64,000 nucleotides of DNA from Stenotrophomonas nematodicola (GCF_009467805.1 NZ_WIAY01000001.1:1506873-1570872), one strand, 5' to 3'; counted from the first letter of the stretch, positions 48,101 through 60,745 are shown. Numbers and translations: made by a program. The notes: a model not told the origin generated them from the sequence alone.

Positions 48101-48802
48101 TCATTTGCCCACGGCCACGGTGAACACCACGCGGTTGTCGGCCAGCCTGCCGTTGTTGTCACGACCGGCACCATCGGTACCGTGGTAGCCCAGACCCAGG
48201 TTGAACAGGCCGAACTGGCGGCTCACGCCGACGTTGAAGTCGGTGTAGTCCTTGCCGAAATCGGTCTCGAGCGAGGTGCGGCCGACGTTCGCGCTCAGGG
48301 TGAAGTCATTGGGCAGGCCCCACTCGCCGCCCACCGCGTAATACCAGCTCTTGGTATCGGACCCGGACAGGTCGTTGGTGTAGGCCACCGTGAGCTTGTA
48401 CTGCTCGGCAAACGTGGTGGTGGTGATCAGCTCGTTGTAGTTCAGCTCGCTGGCGCCCGGGTAGGTGTAGCGGTTGAGCAGCACGTCGAAATTGACGCCG
48501 TCCGTGACATCCACTCCGTAGCCGATCAGGTAGTCGATCTCCAGGTTCGGGTCGCCCGGCCCGAAGTCCACGCCCGAGCCCCACACGCCCGCATACAGGC
48601 CCACCGGCGAGGTGTAGGTGAAGCCGGCCTGCAGAGTCGGGTCCTCGTCGGTCTGGGAGACACCCCGGAACACGTAGTCCGATACCGCGGTGACGTTCCA
48701 GCTGAAGGGAGACTCGGTCTCGTCCTGGGCAGCGGCGGCGAACGGGGCAAGCAGGGCGGCGCAGAGCACAACGGCGGCGGTGCAGCGCGTGGCGTGGTTC
48801 AT
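48101..48802 (-). CDS. TorF family putative porin
   Basis: This 233-residue outer-membrane protein has a signal peptide (1-25, ending AAAAQ). Alternating beta-strand patterns start with [20 protein letters not shown] at about 34-53, the family hallmark, and the protein ends with a hydrophobic strand [10 protein letters not shown]. It matches the TIGR02001 / TorF type of small beta-barrel. Its transported substrate is unknown. It is divergent from kbl and convergent with tdh, so it interrupts the threonine-catabolic pair. Confidence 0.85.
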   Translation of the reverse strand: MNHATRCTAAVVLCAALLAPFAAAAQDETESPFSWNVTAVSDYVFRGVSQTDEDPTLQAGFTYTSPVGLYAGVWGSGVDFGPGDPNLEIDYLIGYGVDVTDGVNFDVLLNRYTYPGASELNYNELITTTTFAEQYKLTVAYTNDLSGSDTKSWYYAVGGEWGLPNDFTLSANVGRTSLETDFGKDYTDFNVGVSRQFGLFNLGLGYHGTDGAGRDNNGRLADNRVVFTVAVGK

Positions 48803-48994
48803 GCGGGGTCTCTCCAGACGTGGGGGCAGGTGCGGCGGGGTTTACGGTTTTTTAACCTGATTGATATTGCGATGCAACAATCACATGCGCAACCGTTTTC
48901 GCTCATGCCCCGGCCCGCCCGCCGCCGGAGGGCGGCCCCGGTACCGACGGGGACAGGTAAAATCCCGGGTTTCCCGTGCCGAAGACTGCCTGCC

Positions 48995-50206
<1,212 letters not shown>

Positions 50207-50218
50207 TCAGCGCCTGCC

Positions 50219-50244
50219 GTAGCGCGGGCATTGCCCCGCGCTAC
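50219..50244. repeat. Symmetric GTAG-type REP
   Basis: GTAGCGCGGG and CCCGCGCTAC form a perfect 10-bp inverted repeat around CATTGC, so both ends carry the GTAG header in opposite orientation. It sits between the convergent kbl and lipoprotein genes and may also act as a terminator. Confidence 0.7.
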
Positions 50245-50281
50245 GGCATTGGCCCGCCCTTGCCCGGTCGCGCACAGGGCG

Positions 50282-50617
50282 TCATTTCTTTTTCTTCTTG
50301 TCCTTCGCCGTTTCCTTGCTGGCCACCACCACCGCAGCGGCGCGATCCTGCGCGTTGCCCTTGGCCACGCGGATACCGTTGGCCTTCATCCAGGCATCGA
50401 ACTCGTCGGCGCTCATGCGCCTGTCGCCGTCACTCATCAGGAAACGGTAACTGCCCCGGCCGTCCAGCTCCGGCGTCTGGATCTCCACGATCGGTTCGCT
50501 CGCCGGTGGCGGCGCCTTGGCCATCTGCTTATGGCCGCCGCAGGCGCCCAGCAGCGCGACGGGTACCAGCAGGCCGCCGCCGCGCAGGAGGAAACGGTGG
50601 AAAGAGTTGACGTGCAT
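50282..50617 (-). CDS. Small lipoprotein with EFDAWMKA motif
   Basis: This 111-residue protein has a lipoprotein signal, with lipobox ALLGAC and lipidated Cys26. A Pro/Ala linker follows, then the block at 58-87 that includes RFLMS, RRM, EFDAWMKA and IRVAKG, and a Lys-rich tail (DKKKKK). I do not recognise the family. The same block occurs in the protein at 51568-52074 on the far side of rluB (19 of 30 positions identical), so this is a shared domain, possibly paralogous. It is the last gene of a minus-strand run after rluB. Confidence 0.75.
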   Translation of the reverse strand: MHVNSFHRFLLRGGGLLVPVALLGACGGHKQMAKAPPPASEPIVEIQTPELDGRGSYRFLMSDGDRRMSADEFDAWMKANGIRVAKGNAQDRAAAVVVASKETAKDKKKKK

Positions 50618-50708
50618 GGTCTTGCTCCCGGTGATGATCGGAATGTCCCTTCGAAGGCCATCCATTGCCCGGGTCGACTGGCCTGCCACATGCCGGCAGG
50701 CCGCGAGG

Positions 50709-51548
50709 TCACGGTGAGGCCGCAGCGCCCTTGGCCGCGGCATACAGCAGGTCCAGATCGTGTTGGCTGAGTTCGCGCCAGGCGCCCTTGCCCAGCTCAC
50801 CCATCGGCAGCTGTCCGATGGCCACGCGCACCAGCCGCAGCACATTGATGTCGACGGCGGCCAGCAGGCGGCGGATGTGGCGGTTGCGCCCCTCCTCCAG
50901 CACCACTTCCAGCCAGGCGGTTTTCTCGCCGCTGCGCAGCAGGTCGACACGCCGCGCGCACAGGCGCTCGCCGTCATCCTCGACGCCGGCGCACAGCGCC
51001 TGCAACTGCGCGGCATCGGGGATCGTGTCGATCTGCACGTGATAGGTCTTGTCCGGCCCGGTCGTCGGGTCGGTGAGCCGGGCGGCCCACTGCGGATCGT
51101 TGCTGAACAGCAGCAGCCCTTCGCTGGCCTTGTCCAGGCGCCCCACCGGCGCGATCCACGGCAGGCCGGCACCGTCGAAGCAGCGGTAGACCGTGTCGCG
51201 GCCCTGCTCGTCCTGTGCGGTCGTGACCAGCCCGCGCGGTTTGTTGAGCATCAGATGGATGCGCCGCGGCGCATCCAGCGCGCGTCCATCCACGCGCACC
51301 TGGTGGTGCCCATCGATGATCGGGTACTCGGGGTTGTTGATGACCCGCCCGTCCACCGTGACCCGTCCGTCGGCAATCCAGCGCGCCGCTTCGGTGCGCG
51401 AGCACAGGCCCGCCTTGGACAGCACCCGGGCCAGGCCGTGCCGCACGGCCCCGGCACTGCCCGGAGAGGGGGACTTCTGCGGGGACGCACGCCGCTCGGG
51501 GCGGCGTGGTCGGGGCGCGGACGCGGCGGGGGGCCGGCGTGTGGTCAT
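50709..51548 (-). CDS. rluB: Pseudouridine synthase RluB (RsuA/RluB/E/F family)
   Basis: This 279-residue protein has an Arg/Pro/Ala-rich N-terminal extension (about 1-38), an S4 RNA-binding domain (about 39-85, with LARVLSKAGLCSRTEAARWI) and the catalytic domain with the family motif PVGRLDKASEGLLLFSND (about 155-172; the Asp is the nucleophile). The C-terminal motif EEGRNRHIRRLLAA is also family-typical. It modifies 23S rRNA (U2605 in E. coli). The ATG at 51548 gives the family length plus the basic tail. Confidence 0.93.
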   Translation of the reverse strand: MTTRRPPAASAPRPRRPERRASPQKSPSPGSAGAVRHGLARVLSKAGLCSRTEAARWIADGRVTVDGRVINNPEYPIIDGHHQVRVDGRALDAPRRIHLMLNKPRGLVTTAQDEQGRDTVYRCFDGAGLPWIAPVGRLDKASEGLLLFSNDPQWAARLTDPTTGPDKTYHVQIDTIPDAAQLQALCAGVEDDGERLCARRVDLLRSGEKTAWLEVVLEEGRNRHIRRLLAAVDINVLRLVRVAIGQLPMGELGKGAWRELSQHDLDLLYAAAKGAAASP

Positions 51549-51567
51549 GAGCTCCGCGCGCGGCGGC

Positions 51568-52074
51568 TTACTTCTTCTCGCCCGGCTTGGTGTCAGCCGG
51601 TGCTTCCGCGGCGGCCGGGACGGCAGCCGGCGCCGGACGCGCCTTGACCACGCGCACACCGCGCGCCTTCATCCAGGCGTCGAATTCCTCGGCGGTCATG
51701 CGCTTGCCGTTCTGGCTCATGTCAAAGCGCCACGGCGTGTTGTCGAACTCGGTCTGCGGCTTGTAGGCCGCCGGATCGTTCGGCTTGATCGCCGGTGCAC
51801 CCGGCATCGCCTTGGCGATGTTCTGGCAGCCATCAATGCGCAGGCGCTGCAGCACGCGGTCCAGCGACTGGTGCTGGTCGAAATTGGAGGTCAGCACACC
51901 AGCCGGCATGCCGAGCTGCACGTTGCGGATGTACAGCTCCTCGGCCACGGGCGCGATCGCGGTGGCCGGCAGCGGCAGCGGCGAAGCGCTGGTGTTCGCC
52001 GAACAATCCACGGCTGCGTGGGCGGCGGGAACCAGGGCCAGGCCAAGCACGGTGGCCAGTGCGATACGCAGCAT
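51568..52074 (-). CDS. Small exported protein with EFDAWMKA motif
   Basis: This 168-residue protein has a signal peptide (1-20, ending AAHAA). Two cysteines lie in the mature part (C24, C83), possibly forming a disulfide. The shared block at 116-145 contains RFDMS, KRM, EFDAWMKA and VRVVKA, like the lipoprotein at 50282-50617. A Pro/Ala/Lys-rich tail ends it. The family is not recognised, and the central portion (about 40-95) has no relative in the window. An in-frame ATG three codons upstream (52083) is possible. It is co-directional with rluB, 19 bp upstream. Confidence 0.75.
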   Translation of the reverse strand: MLRIALATVLGLALVPAAHAAVDCSANTSASPLPLPATAIAPVAEELYIRNVQLGMPAGVLTSNFDQHQSLDRVLQRLRIDGCQNIAKAMPGAPAIKPNDPAAYKPQTEFDNTPWRFDMSQNGKRMTAEEFDAWMKARGVRVVKARPAPAAVPAAAEAPADTKPGEKK

Positions 52075-52277
52075 GGGATGCATCCAGGAAAGGGGTCGAC
52101 GCGCCGAGTTTAACAGCGCCACAACGGCTTTCAAGATCCCACATTCAATGAATACGGCAACTTGTTGGATTTAAAGCAAAGATCCAATGCGGCCTGCGTC
52201 GGCGTGCTCGGTAGCTGCCGCCGCCGAACCGAAGGCGCATGGCAATGACAGTGGTCCGGCGCTTGGCGTTTGGGCGC

Positions 52278-52306
52278 AAAAAAAAGGGCCCGGCAATGCC
52301 GGGCCC
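52278..52306 (-). terminator. Strong terminator, probably the native ompA terminator
   Basis: Nine-base-pair stem GGGCCCGGC (52286-52294) / GCCGGGCCC (52298-52306). The plus-strand A-run 52278-52285 is the T-run on the minus strand. It lies 28 nt beyond the 3' end of the group II intron. With the intron removed it would be about 190 nt after the ompA stop codon. Confidence 0.88.
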
Positions 52307-52336
52307 TCTTCTGAGGCTGTACAACCAGACAGAGTC

Positions 52337-52410
52337 GGGTGGGAGGGAACCCTTGCGGGCCGCCCTCCCCCCTAAGAACCGTGCGTGCGTCTTTCCGACG
52401 CACACGGCTC
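52337..52410 (-). ncRNA. Group II intron domains V and VI
   Basis: Domain V is a 35-nt hairpin (52410-52376) beginning GAGCCGTG and ending CACGGTTC, carrying the catalytic-triad-type AGC-like start. Domain VI (about 52374-52337) is a long GGGAGGG/CCCTCCC stem with the unpaired A on its 3' side, the likely branch point. The maturase stop codon (TGA, 52411-52409) runs into the first bases of domain V, so the ORF ends exactly at the ribozyme core. Confidence 0.88.
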
Positions 52411-54112
52411 AAGCCTTGGCTGTCGGTTTAACAACGTGTATGCCCAAGACGTGTACCTGGACGTGACAGTCCGGGTGGAGCAGGACTCGGTTGATCAAGA
52501 GGTCTGAACCCCCTGCCAGCCTAGGCTCGATGTGGTGATCGTGCCAGCCTGTTTCCCGGGTGATGGCTTCGTGGCAGAGAGCACACTTACCTTGCTGGGA
52601 AGCAAAGAGAGAGGCCCACTGTCGGCGGTGCGTGCGGGACCTGAGAAGCCGGTCCTGACGCCGTTTCTCCGCGTACACCTCGAAACGAGGATCGAACGGG
52701 TTGTACTCCGCTTTGATCTTAACGTGCCGGTTGATGGACGTGGAGGCCATTTCGTGAAGCTCCAGCATGGAATCCGAAGCATCGATGGTGTCACGTGGTG
52801 CCGCAAAGACCCAGTTCCGGGTTCCGATCGAGTGGAAATAGCGATCGCGAATCCAACTAGCCCCCTTGTTGTTGTGCCTGCGCCTTGCCCACCGCCATAG
52901 AGCCTTAAACAACATGGCATCCATACGCGTGAGTGCAGCCTTAGCGACAACCGGGTGGTGATAGTTGGCCCATCCTCTGAGCATCGGGTTAAGCATCCGG
53001 ATCAGCGAGCCCTGTTCGGCCGTAAGCTGATTGCTGATGACTCCTTTTACCTTGTCGTAGAACGCGGAAGCATTCTTGAGACTGGGTTTGATCAGGAGCT
53101 TGCCGCCGTATTTGCGGAAGTTCCAACCAAGGAAGTCGAAGCCAGCATCGATGTGTGTCACCCGCGTCTTTTCATCCGAGAGCGCGAGCCCTCGTATAGC
53201 CAAGAAGCGTTCGACCCACGGACGAACGTGTTCAGTGAGGAGCTCCGAGGAGCTCCCTGTGATCACGAAGTCGTCCGCGTATCGGATGACGTTCACCTTT
53301 GCCTGTTGGGCACGGGTATAGCCAAGGGAGCGATACAGATGCTCCTTTAACCAGGTCTCCAGGCCGTTCAGCGCCATGTTCGCCAGTGTCGGCGAGATGA
53401 TGCCACCCTGCGGTGTTCCCTCCTCCGTCGGTTCGTACTGTCCCCGATACAGGATGCCCGCCTTCAGCCAGTTGTGGAGGATCGCCTTGTCCATAGGGAC
53501 GTTGGCGACTAGCCATGCGTGGTCGATGTGGTCGAAGCAACCTTTGATATCCGCCTCCAGAACCCAGCCTGGCGAGTACTTCTTCGCCAAGCAGATGAAG
53601 TTCTGGGCCATGGCATCGTGCGTTGAGCGCCCTTGTCGAAAGCCGAAACTGTTCGGGTCACTGGTGCTCTCAGCGACGGGTTCTAGCGCAAGCAGGTACA
53701 GCGCCTGCATAGCCCGGTCGTGCATGGTGGGGATGCCCAGTGGTCGTTCCTTCCCGTTAGCTTTGGGAATGAAGACGCGCCGGAGCGGTAGAGGTGAGTA
53801 GCCGCGGCGACGGAGGCGGTGGATTGCCTGCCATCGTTGTTGCGGTGTGTTCCAGAGCTGGCGGTCAACGCCAGCGGTACGTTTACCTTGGTTTTCCGTC
53901 ACTCGTTTCACCGCGAGTAGCTTGGCGGTGAAGGAGCGGGTCAGCATCCGTTGTAGGGATTTCACCCTACGCCAGTCGCCTTCCTGTGTCGCCTTCGCGA
54001 TTCGTAGCTGCATACCCCTGACAGTCCGGTGGACGTGATGCCAATCGATGGACATCCAATCCGTGGGCCCGCCGGAGAACGCAGACTCAACTGAAACGTT
54101 GAGCTCTTTCAT
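52409..54112 (-). CDS. ltrA: Group II intron-encoded reverse transcriptase/maturase (LtrA-type, with HNH endonuclease)
   Basis: This 567-residue protein has a complete set of domains. The N-terminal RT domain 0 is at about 17-95 (SIDWHHVHRTVRG, VTENQGKRTAGVD). The RT fingers-palm is at about 100-340 with FGFRQGRSTHDA, EADIKGCFDHIDH and the active site RYADDFV (YADD at 278-281). The maturase domain X is at about 345-420 and the HNH nuclease at about 508-550 (CALCHE, HDHHIEP, NRVLLHPDC). All catalytic residues are intact, so splicing and retromobility are plausible. CAGGAG lies seven bases before the ATG. Confidence 0.96.
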   Translation of the reverse strand: MKELNVSVESAFSGGPTDWMSIDWHHVHRTVRGMQLRIAKATQEGDWRRVKSLQRMLTRSFTAKLLAVKRVTENQGKRTAGVDRQLWNTPQQRWQAIHRLRRRGYSPLPLRRVFIPKANGKERPLGIPTMHDRAMQALYLLALEPVAESTSDPNSFGFRQGRSTHDAMAQNFICLAKKYSPGWVLEADIKGCFDHIDHAWLVANVPMDKAILHNWLKAGILYRGQYEPTEEGTPQGGIISPTLANMALNGLETWLKEHLYRSLGYTRAQQAKVNVIRYADDFVITGSSSELLTEHVRPWVERFLAIRGLALSDEKTRVTHIDAGFDFLGWNFRKYGGKLLIKPSLKNASAFYDKVKGVISNQLTAEQGSLIRMLNPMLRGWANYHHPVVAKAALTRMDAMLFKALWRWARRRHNNKGASWIRDRYFHSIGTRNWVFAAPRDTIDASDSMLELHEMASTSINRHVKIKAEYNPFDPRFEVYAEKRRQDRLLRSRTHRRQWASLFASQQGKCALCHEAITRETGWHDHHIEPRLAGGSDLLINRVLLHPDCHVQVHVLGIHVVKPTAKA

Positions 54113-54938
54113 GCTGGACTCCTGATGGTGTGAACCCCTCAGGAGACATAGTGACCCCAAGGGGGCTATGCCCCACAAGGGAGTGTGAGAACCGCTTGGG
54201 AGCGATCCGATGTGACACCGGGGTTCCTCAGTTCGTTGTCGCGAACCAAGACCACGCGGAAGTGGGCGCACTCTCGTGCCGTGTGATGTTCCAACACGTA
54301 TGCCAACGATTACAGCTGGCCGTTTGCTTTCTCCGCGATCCCATACCCCTGCACCCAACAGCCTTCCTTACGGTTGACCTGCCACGAGGGCGGATGGAGG
54401 GGCTTACCACGTTCCCGAGATGACACAGGACTGATTTAGGGCCTGTCTTTTCGCCGGTGAGCTTCATAGCGACGTGCCCCGAAACTAAAACGGGACAACT
54501 GCCCACACACCTTTTGGTCGATGCCTTAGCCAGCAGCTTTAGCACCATCGTCCTAACGGCGTTTATCAACAGTTCTCTGGTCGATACCCATGTCAGTCAG
54601 CCTAGCTCCCGAACCGCATGCTGCTTGCAGTTCTCGGTCGCCCCTCACGGGTTGACCTATCCAAGTTCTGGAGGGCTTCTTTGTCGGTAGGGCTTCACAC
54701 AACACCGTTAACCAGTGATGCATGCCTACCTAGGCTACTGCTAGTCGCATAGCAGGCTTGCTGTCCCACGTGGTGGGTCAAGCAATGCCATCTCGGACAC
54801 GCAATCATGCGCGCCTGTTTCCAGAACCCGTTGCGGGCCTGGCACACCGTGGACCCCAAGATGGAGGTCGCCGGTCATCATTGCGATGAACGGACAGAGC
54901 GAGAAGTACAGACGCACGTTCCCCCAGTCCGCATTGCG

Positions 54939-54977
54939 CGGAGACCCGGAAGGAAACTGTGCCCCTTCCGGGCTCCG
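54939..54977 (-). other. Long hairpin just 5' of the group II intron
   Basis: CGGAG and CCCGGAAGG pair with CCTTCCGGG and CTCCG, a 14-bp stem with one mismatch and a 10-nt loop, ending 22 nt before the proposed intron 5' end. No T-run follows. It lies in the ompA 3' untranslated region and may be a target feature for the intron or an mRNA-stabilising structure. Confidence 0.6.
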
Positions 54978-54985
54978 TTTTCATG

Positions 54986-55011
54986 CCCCTCTTGCCCTAA
55001 GGCAAGAGGGG
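54986..55011. terminator. Perfect hairpin in the ompA 3' untranslated region
   Basis: Eleven-base-pair perfect stem CCCCTCTTGCC / GGCAAGAGGGG with a 4-nt loop. On the minus strand it is followed by CATGAAAACGG, so there is no T-run and termination would be weak. It is about 65 nt after the ompA stop codon. Confidence 0.45.
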
Positions 55012-55075
55012 GTACTACAGTGTGTCTCGGAGAAAGCCGAGTCTTTTCAGTGCTTTACGATTGCTCGTGTCGCAC

Positions 55076-56167
55076 TCAGTTCTGGACGTTCAGCTCGGTA
55101 CGACGGTTCTTTGCACGGCCTTCCGGGTTGTCCGAACCGTCCGGGTTGGTGTTCGGAGCAATCGGACGGCTCTCGCCGTAGCCGATCGGACCCACCAGAC
55201 GCGAAGCGGACACGCCGTTCTTGGTCAGGTAGTCGTACACGGTGGTGGCGCGACGCTCGGACAGCTTCTGGTTGTAAGCGTCGGTGCCCTTCGAGTCGGT
55301 GTGGCCGGCCACTTCAACGCGCAGATCCGGGTAACGCTTCAGGATCTCGGTGGCTTCGCTCAGGATCGCCACGGCGTCCGGACGCAGGGTCGACTTGTCG
55401 AAGTCGAAGTTGACGCCCTTCAGGTCGATGGAGACCGGCACCGGGCAGCCGTCCGGACCGATGGTCTGGCCAGGCTGGGAGTTCGGGCACTTGTCGTCGC
55501 AGTTGTTGACGCCGTCACCGTCGTCATCCAGGTCGGCGCAGCTCGGGGCAACCGGAGCCGGAGCAACCACAGCCGCGGTCGGGGCCGGGCCCAGCGGGAT
55601 CACGACGCCGACCGAAGCCAGCACGTCGCCGAACCAGTCTTCCGTCGGAGCAGCGATGCTCTGGTCGTCGAAGTCAGCGCGGTAGGCCACTTCGGCACGG
55701 ACAGCAACGCGCTTTTCGAAGGTGGTCTGCAGACCCACGCCGACCTTGGCGGCGAAGTTGCCGTCCTTGCGCTCACGCGGACCGTTGTTGTCCAGCGCCG
55801 GGTACTCTTCTTCCGACTTCTGGTAGCCCAGACCCATCAGCAGGTACGGGTTCCAGCCACGGCCTTCGGAGATGAAGTGGCGACGCAGGTCGATCGAGGC
55901 GCCGTACTGGCTCCAGTTCAGATCCTGGTTGGCGTCGAAGTTCGGGTTCTGGTAGTTCAGTTCACCGTCCAGCGACCAGTTGGGGCTGATGAACTTACCG
56001 AGGCCCAGGGTCACGAACGGAGCGTCGTTGGTCAGACGGTCGTTATCCTGGAAGTTGAAGCCGGCCGAACCGGTCAGGTACCAGCGGTCGTCAAAATCCT
56101 GCGCCGATGCAGCCTGGGCGAAAGCCAGACCGCCCAGCAGCGCGGCAGTGAGGATCTTCTTGTTCAT
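55076..56167 (-). CDS. ompA: OmpA-family outer-membrane protein
   Basis: This 363-residue protein has a signal peptide (1-22, ending ASAQ), an N-terminal beta-barrel (about 25-190), a Pro/Ala linker, and a thrombospondin-3-like calcium repeat region (DLDDDGDGVNNCDDKCPN, about 212-229). A C-terminal OmpA domain (about 250-363) contains VNFDFDKSTLRPDA and the peptidoglycan-binding VAGHTDSKGTDAYNQKLSERRA. It anchors the outer membrane to peptidoglycan. It is likely highly expressed, and a group II intron is inserted in its 3' untranslated region. Confidence 0.95.
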   Translation of the reverse strand: MNKKILTAALLGGLAFAQAASAQDFDDRWYLTGSAGFNFQDNDRLTNDAPFVTLGLGKFISPNWSLDGELNYQNPNFDANQDLNWSQYGASIDLRRHFISEGRGWNPYLLMGLGYQKSEEEYPALDNNGPRERKDGNFAAKVGVGLQTTFEKRVAVRAEVAYRADFDDQSIAAPTEDWFGDVLASVGVVIPLGPAPTAAVVAPAPVAPSCADLDDDGDGVNNCDDKCPNSQPGQTIGPDGCPVPVSIDLKGVNFDFDKSTLRPDAVAILSEATEILKRYPDLRVEVAGHTDSKGTDAYNQKLSERRATTVYDYLTKNGVSASRLVGPIGYGESRPIAPNTNPDGSDNPEGRAKNRRTELNVQN

Positions 56168-56539
56168 TGAGTACAGCTCCTATTTCGGGGGTATGAAACC
56201 GGTAGAGGCATGGGCCAGCACTACTGCGTCGTTTTCAGACTGCCGATTCAGCACGCCACCGCCGCGAACATTATGCTCAGGAGGGTGAAGGTGATGTTAA
56301 CAGTCCCGTAACATGTGAAGAGAACGGCCAGGCCCCTACCCGGCCCAGCGGGTGGCACCGTATACAGGTTGATGAAATTGCGCAAGCGCCTTTGATGACA
56401 AGGGTTTCCCGGGATGCATCCCGCTATGGGTGCCAACCGGGAGTATTTCGCCCCTGCGCGATGCCCGCATTGATTCAGCGCAGAAACAGCAATGTCAGCA
56501 ACCGTATGATGGCGTCAACACCCCGATATCGGAGCTGTC
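56168..56539. other. Divergent ompA / oxidoreductase intergenic region
   Basis: 372 bp without a credible gene. It carries the ompA 5' region: a ribosome binding site AGGAG about 8 nt before the ATG, and a possible minus-strand promoter with CATAAT (56276-56271) and TGTTAA (56301-56296) 19 bp apart. A 62-codon minus-strand ORF here shows no similarity and is not annotated. GGAG precedes the ATG of the plus-strand gene at 56540. Confidence 0.5.
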
Positions 56540-57565
56540 ATGAAAGCCGTGGGACTGACCCGCTACCTGCCCGTCGATGACCCCGAGGCCCTGCAGGATC
56601 TGCAGCTTTCCGAGCCGGGCCCGCCGCAGGGACGCGACCTGCTGGTGCGGGTGCAGGCGATCTCGGTCAACCCGGTGGACACCAAACTGCGGGCCCCGCG
56701 CGAGGGCCGGGAAGAGTCGCCCCGCATCCTCGGTTTCGACGCCGCCGGCGTGGTGGACGCGGTCGGGCCGGAAGTGACTGCTTTCATGCCGGGCGATACG
56801 GTTTATTACGCCGGCGACGTCACCCGACCGGGCTGCAACGCCCAATGGCAGTGGGTGGATGAGCGTCTGGTCGGACGCCAGCCCACCACGCTGGACGCCG
56901 CGGATGCCGCTGCGTTGCCTCTCACCGCGCTCACCGCCTGGGAACTGCTGTTCGAGCGCATGCCCCTGCGCTTCGATGACCGCCATCATGCCGGGCAGCA
57001 TCTGCTGGTCATCGGCGGCGCCGGTGGCGTCGGCTCGATCGCGATCCAGCTGGCCCGGCATGCGGGCTTCACGGTGATCGCCACCGCCTCCCGCGACGCG
57101 ACGCGCGCGTGGTGCACGCAGATGGGCGCCGACCATGTGATCGACCATCGCCAGCCGCTGCTGCCACAGCTTCAGGCGCTGGGCATCGACCAGGTCGAGG
57201 TCGTGCTGAATCTGGCCGATACCGATCACTACTGGGACGCGATCGGCGACCTGCTGGCACCGCAGGGGCACGTCGGGCTGATCGTGGAGCCGCGCGGCGC
57301 GCTGCGCATCGGCGATCCATACAAGGCCAAGTGCATCGGCATCCACTGGGAATTCATGTTCGCGCGGGCGCGTTTCCGCACCCACGACATGATCGAACAG
57401 CATCGCATTCTCAACCGCGTGGCCAGCCTGGTGGACGCCGGCGAACTGCGCAGCACCGCGCACACGCTGCTGGGCCCGATCAATGCGGCAAACCTGCGCG
57501 AGGCGCACCGTCGCCTCGAAGCCGGAGAGGTGATCGGCAAGCTGGTGCTGTCCGGCTGGGACTGA
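56540..57565 (+). CDS. Zinc-type MDR oxidoreductase (quinone reductase-like)
   Basis: This 341-residue medium-chain dehydrogenase has the N-terminal catalytic fold with VQAISVNPVDTKLR, then the Rossmann glycine motif VIGGAGGVGSIAIQLARHAG at about 155-174. It lacks the GHE catalytic-zinc motif and the four-cysteine lobe of true alcohol dehydrogenases, so it is probably an NADPH-dependent quinone or enone reductase. Despite the family name (zinc-binding alcohol dehydrogenase family, TIGR02817-like), zinc is not expected. No clear operon partner. Confidence 0.88.
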   Translation: MKAVGLTRYLPVDDPEALQDLQLSEPGPPQGRDLLVRVQAISVNPVDTKLRAPREGREESPRILGFDAAGVVDAVGPEVTAFMPGDTVYYAGDVTRPGCNAQWQWVDERLVGRQPTTLDAADAAALPLTALTAWELLFERMPLRFDDRHHAGQHLLVIGGAGGVGSIAIQLARHAGFTVIATASRDATRAWCTQMGADHVIDHRQPLLPQLQALGIDQVEVVLNLADTDHYWDAIGDLLAPQGHVGLIVEPRGALRIGDPYKAKCIGIHWEFMFARARFRTHDMIEQHRILNRVASLVDAGELRSTAHTLLGPINAANLREAHRRLEAGEVIGKLVLSGWD

Positions 57566-57665
57566 CCCGCCAAAGCGCCGCTGTGGGCGCGGATTGGTAT
57601 GCATCTGTATCTGTCGGCGCGTCCCGGCCGGCCCTACATTCAAGGGCCTTTCCGGTGAACGCGCC

Positions 57666-60453
<2,788 letters not shown>

Positions 60454-60745
60454 AACGGGTTGCCGGCGCGCGGCCGGCACTCCCTGAATGGGCGAATTCG
60501 GCCGCCCTCCGAACCTGAATGTCAAGTCTTCGGGTTCAGGATGCATTGGGAAATGGCCCCCTATCGTGCGCCAACTTTCCCGCTCACCACCCAGTTCGAG
60601 TGAGCGCGCGGACCCGTCATCCTGATCGGGTCCGCCACCGGGCGGCCCCGATGGCCGCCTCCCCATGACGCCAAGTCGTACCCCACGCCCCGTCCGAATG
60701 ATCGGATGGACAGCCAGGTGCGGCCCATACGGAGCAAGGAGATTT
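60454..60745. other. Palindrome-rich intergenic region
   Basis: 292 bp between fadH and the SleB-like gene. It contains several inverted repeats: the GCCGGC-rich palindrome at about 60461-60478, and GCGGACCCG / CGGGTCCGC at about 60606-60633. No T-run, tRNA or ORF is convincing. An AAGGAG ribosome binding site at 60736-60741 belongs to the next gene. Confidence 0.5.

Larger units (their letters stand above)
52334..54917 (-). mobile_element. Group II intron (bacterial, with LtrA-type maturase ORF)
   Basis: A complete retroelement of about 2.58 kb in sense orientation downstream of ompA. Its 3' part shows domain V (52410-52376, GAGCCGTG...CACGGTTC with a GGAAA-type loop) and domain VI (about 52374-52337), with a bulged A in CCCTCCCACCC. 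The 3' end AC (52335-52334) fits the AY rule. The 5' end is placed at GTGCG (54917-54913), matching GUGYG. A second candidate, GTGTG at 54700-54696, is possible but would leave domain I short. The RT-maturase ORF lies in domain IV. The region is visibly less GC-rich than the host DNA. Confidence 0.9.

Noticed and set aside
54696-54700. GTGTG as the 5' end of the group II intron
   Set aside because: Fits GUGYG, but domain I would be about 220 nt shorter than usual and paired elements such as CACTG/CGGTG (54708-54722) would fall outside; kept as an alternative only.
54986-55011. Perfect 11-bp hairpin as the main ompA terminator
   Set aside because: No T-run follows on the minus strand; the hairpin at 52278-52306 with a T-run is the better terminator.
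56248-56436. 62-codon ORF in the ompA 5' region
   Set aside because: No ribosome binding site or similarity, and it overlaps the ompA promoter region.
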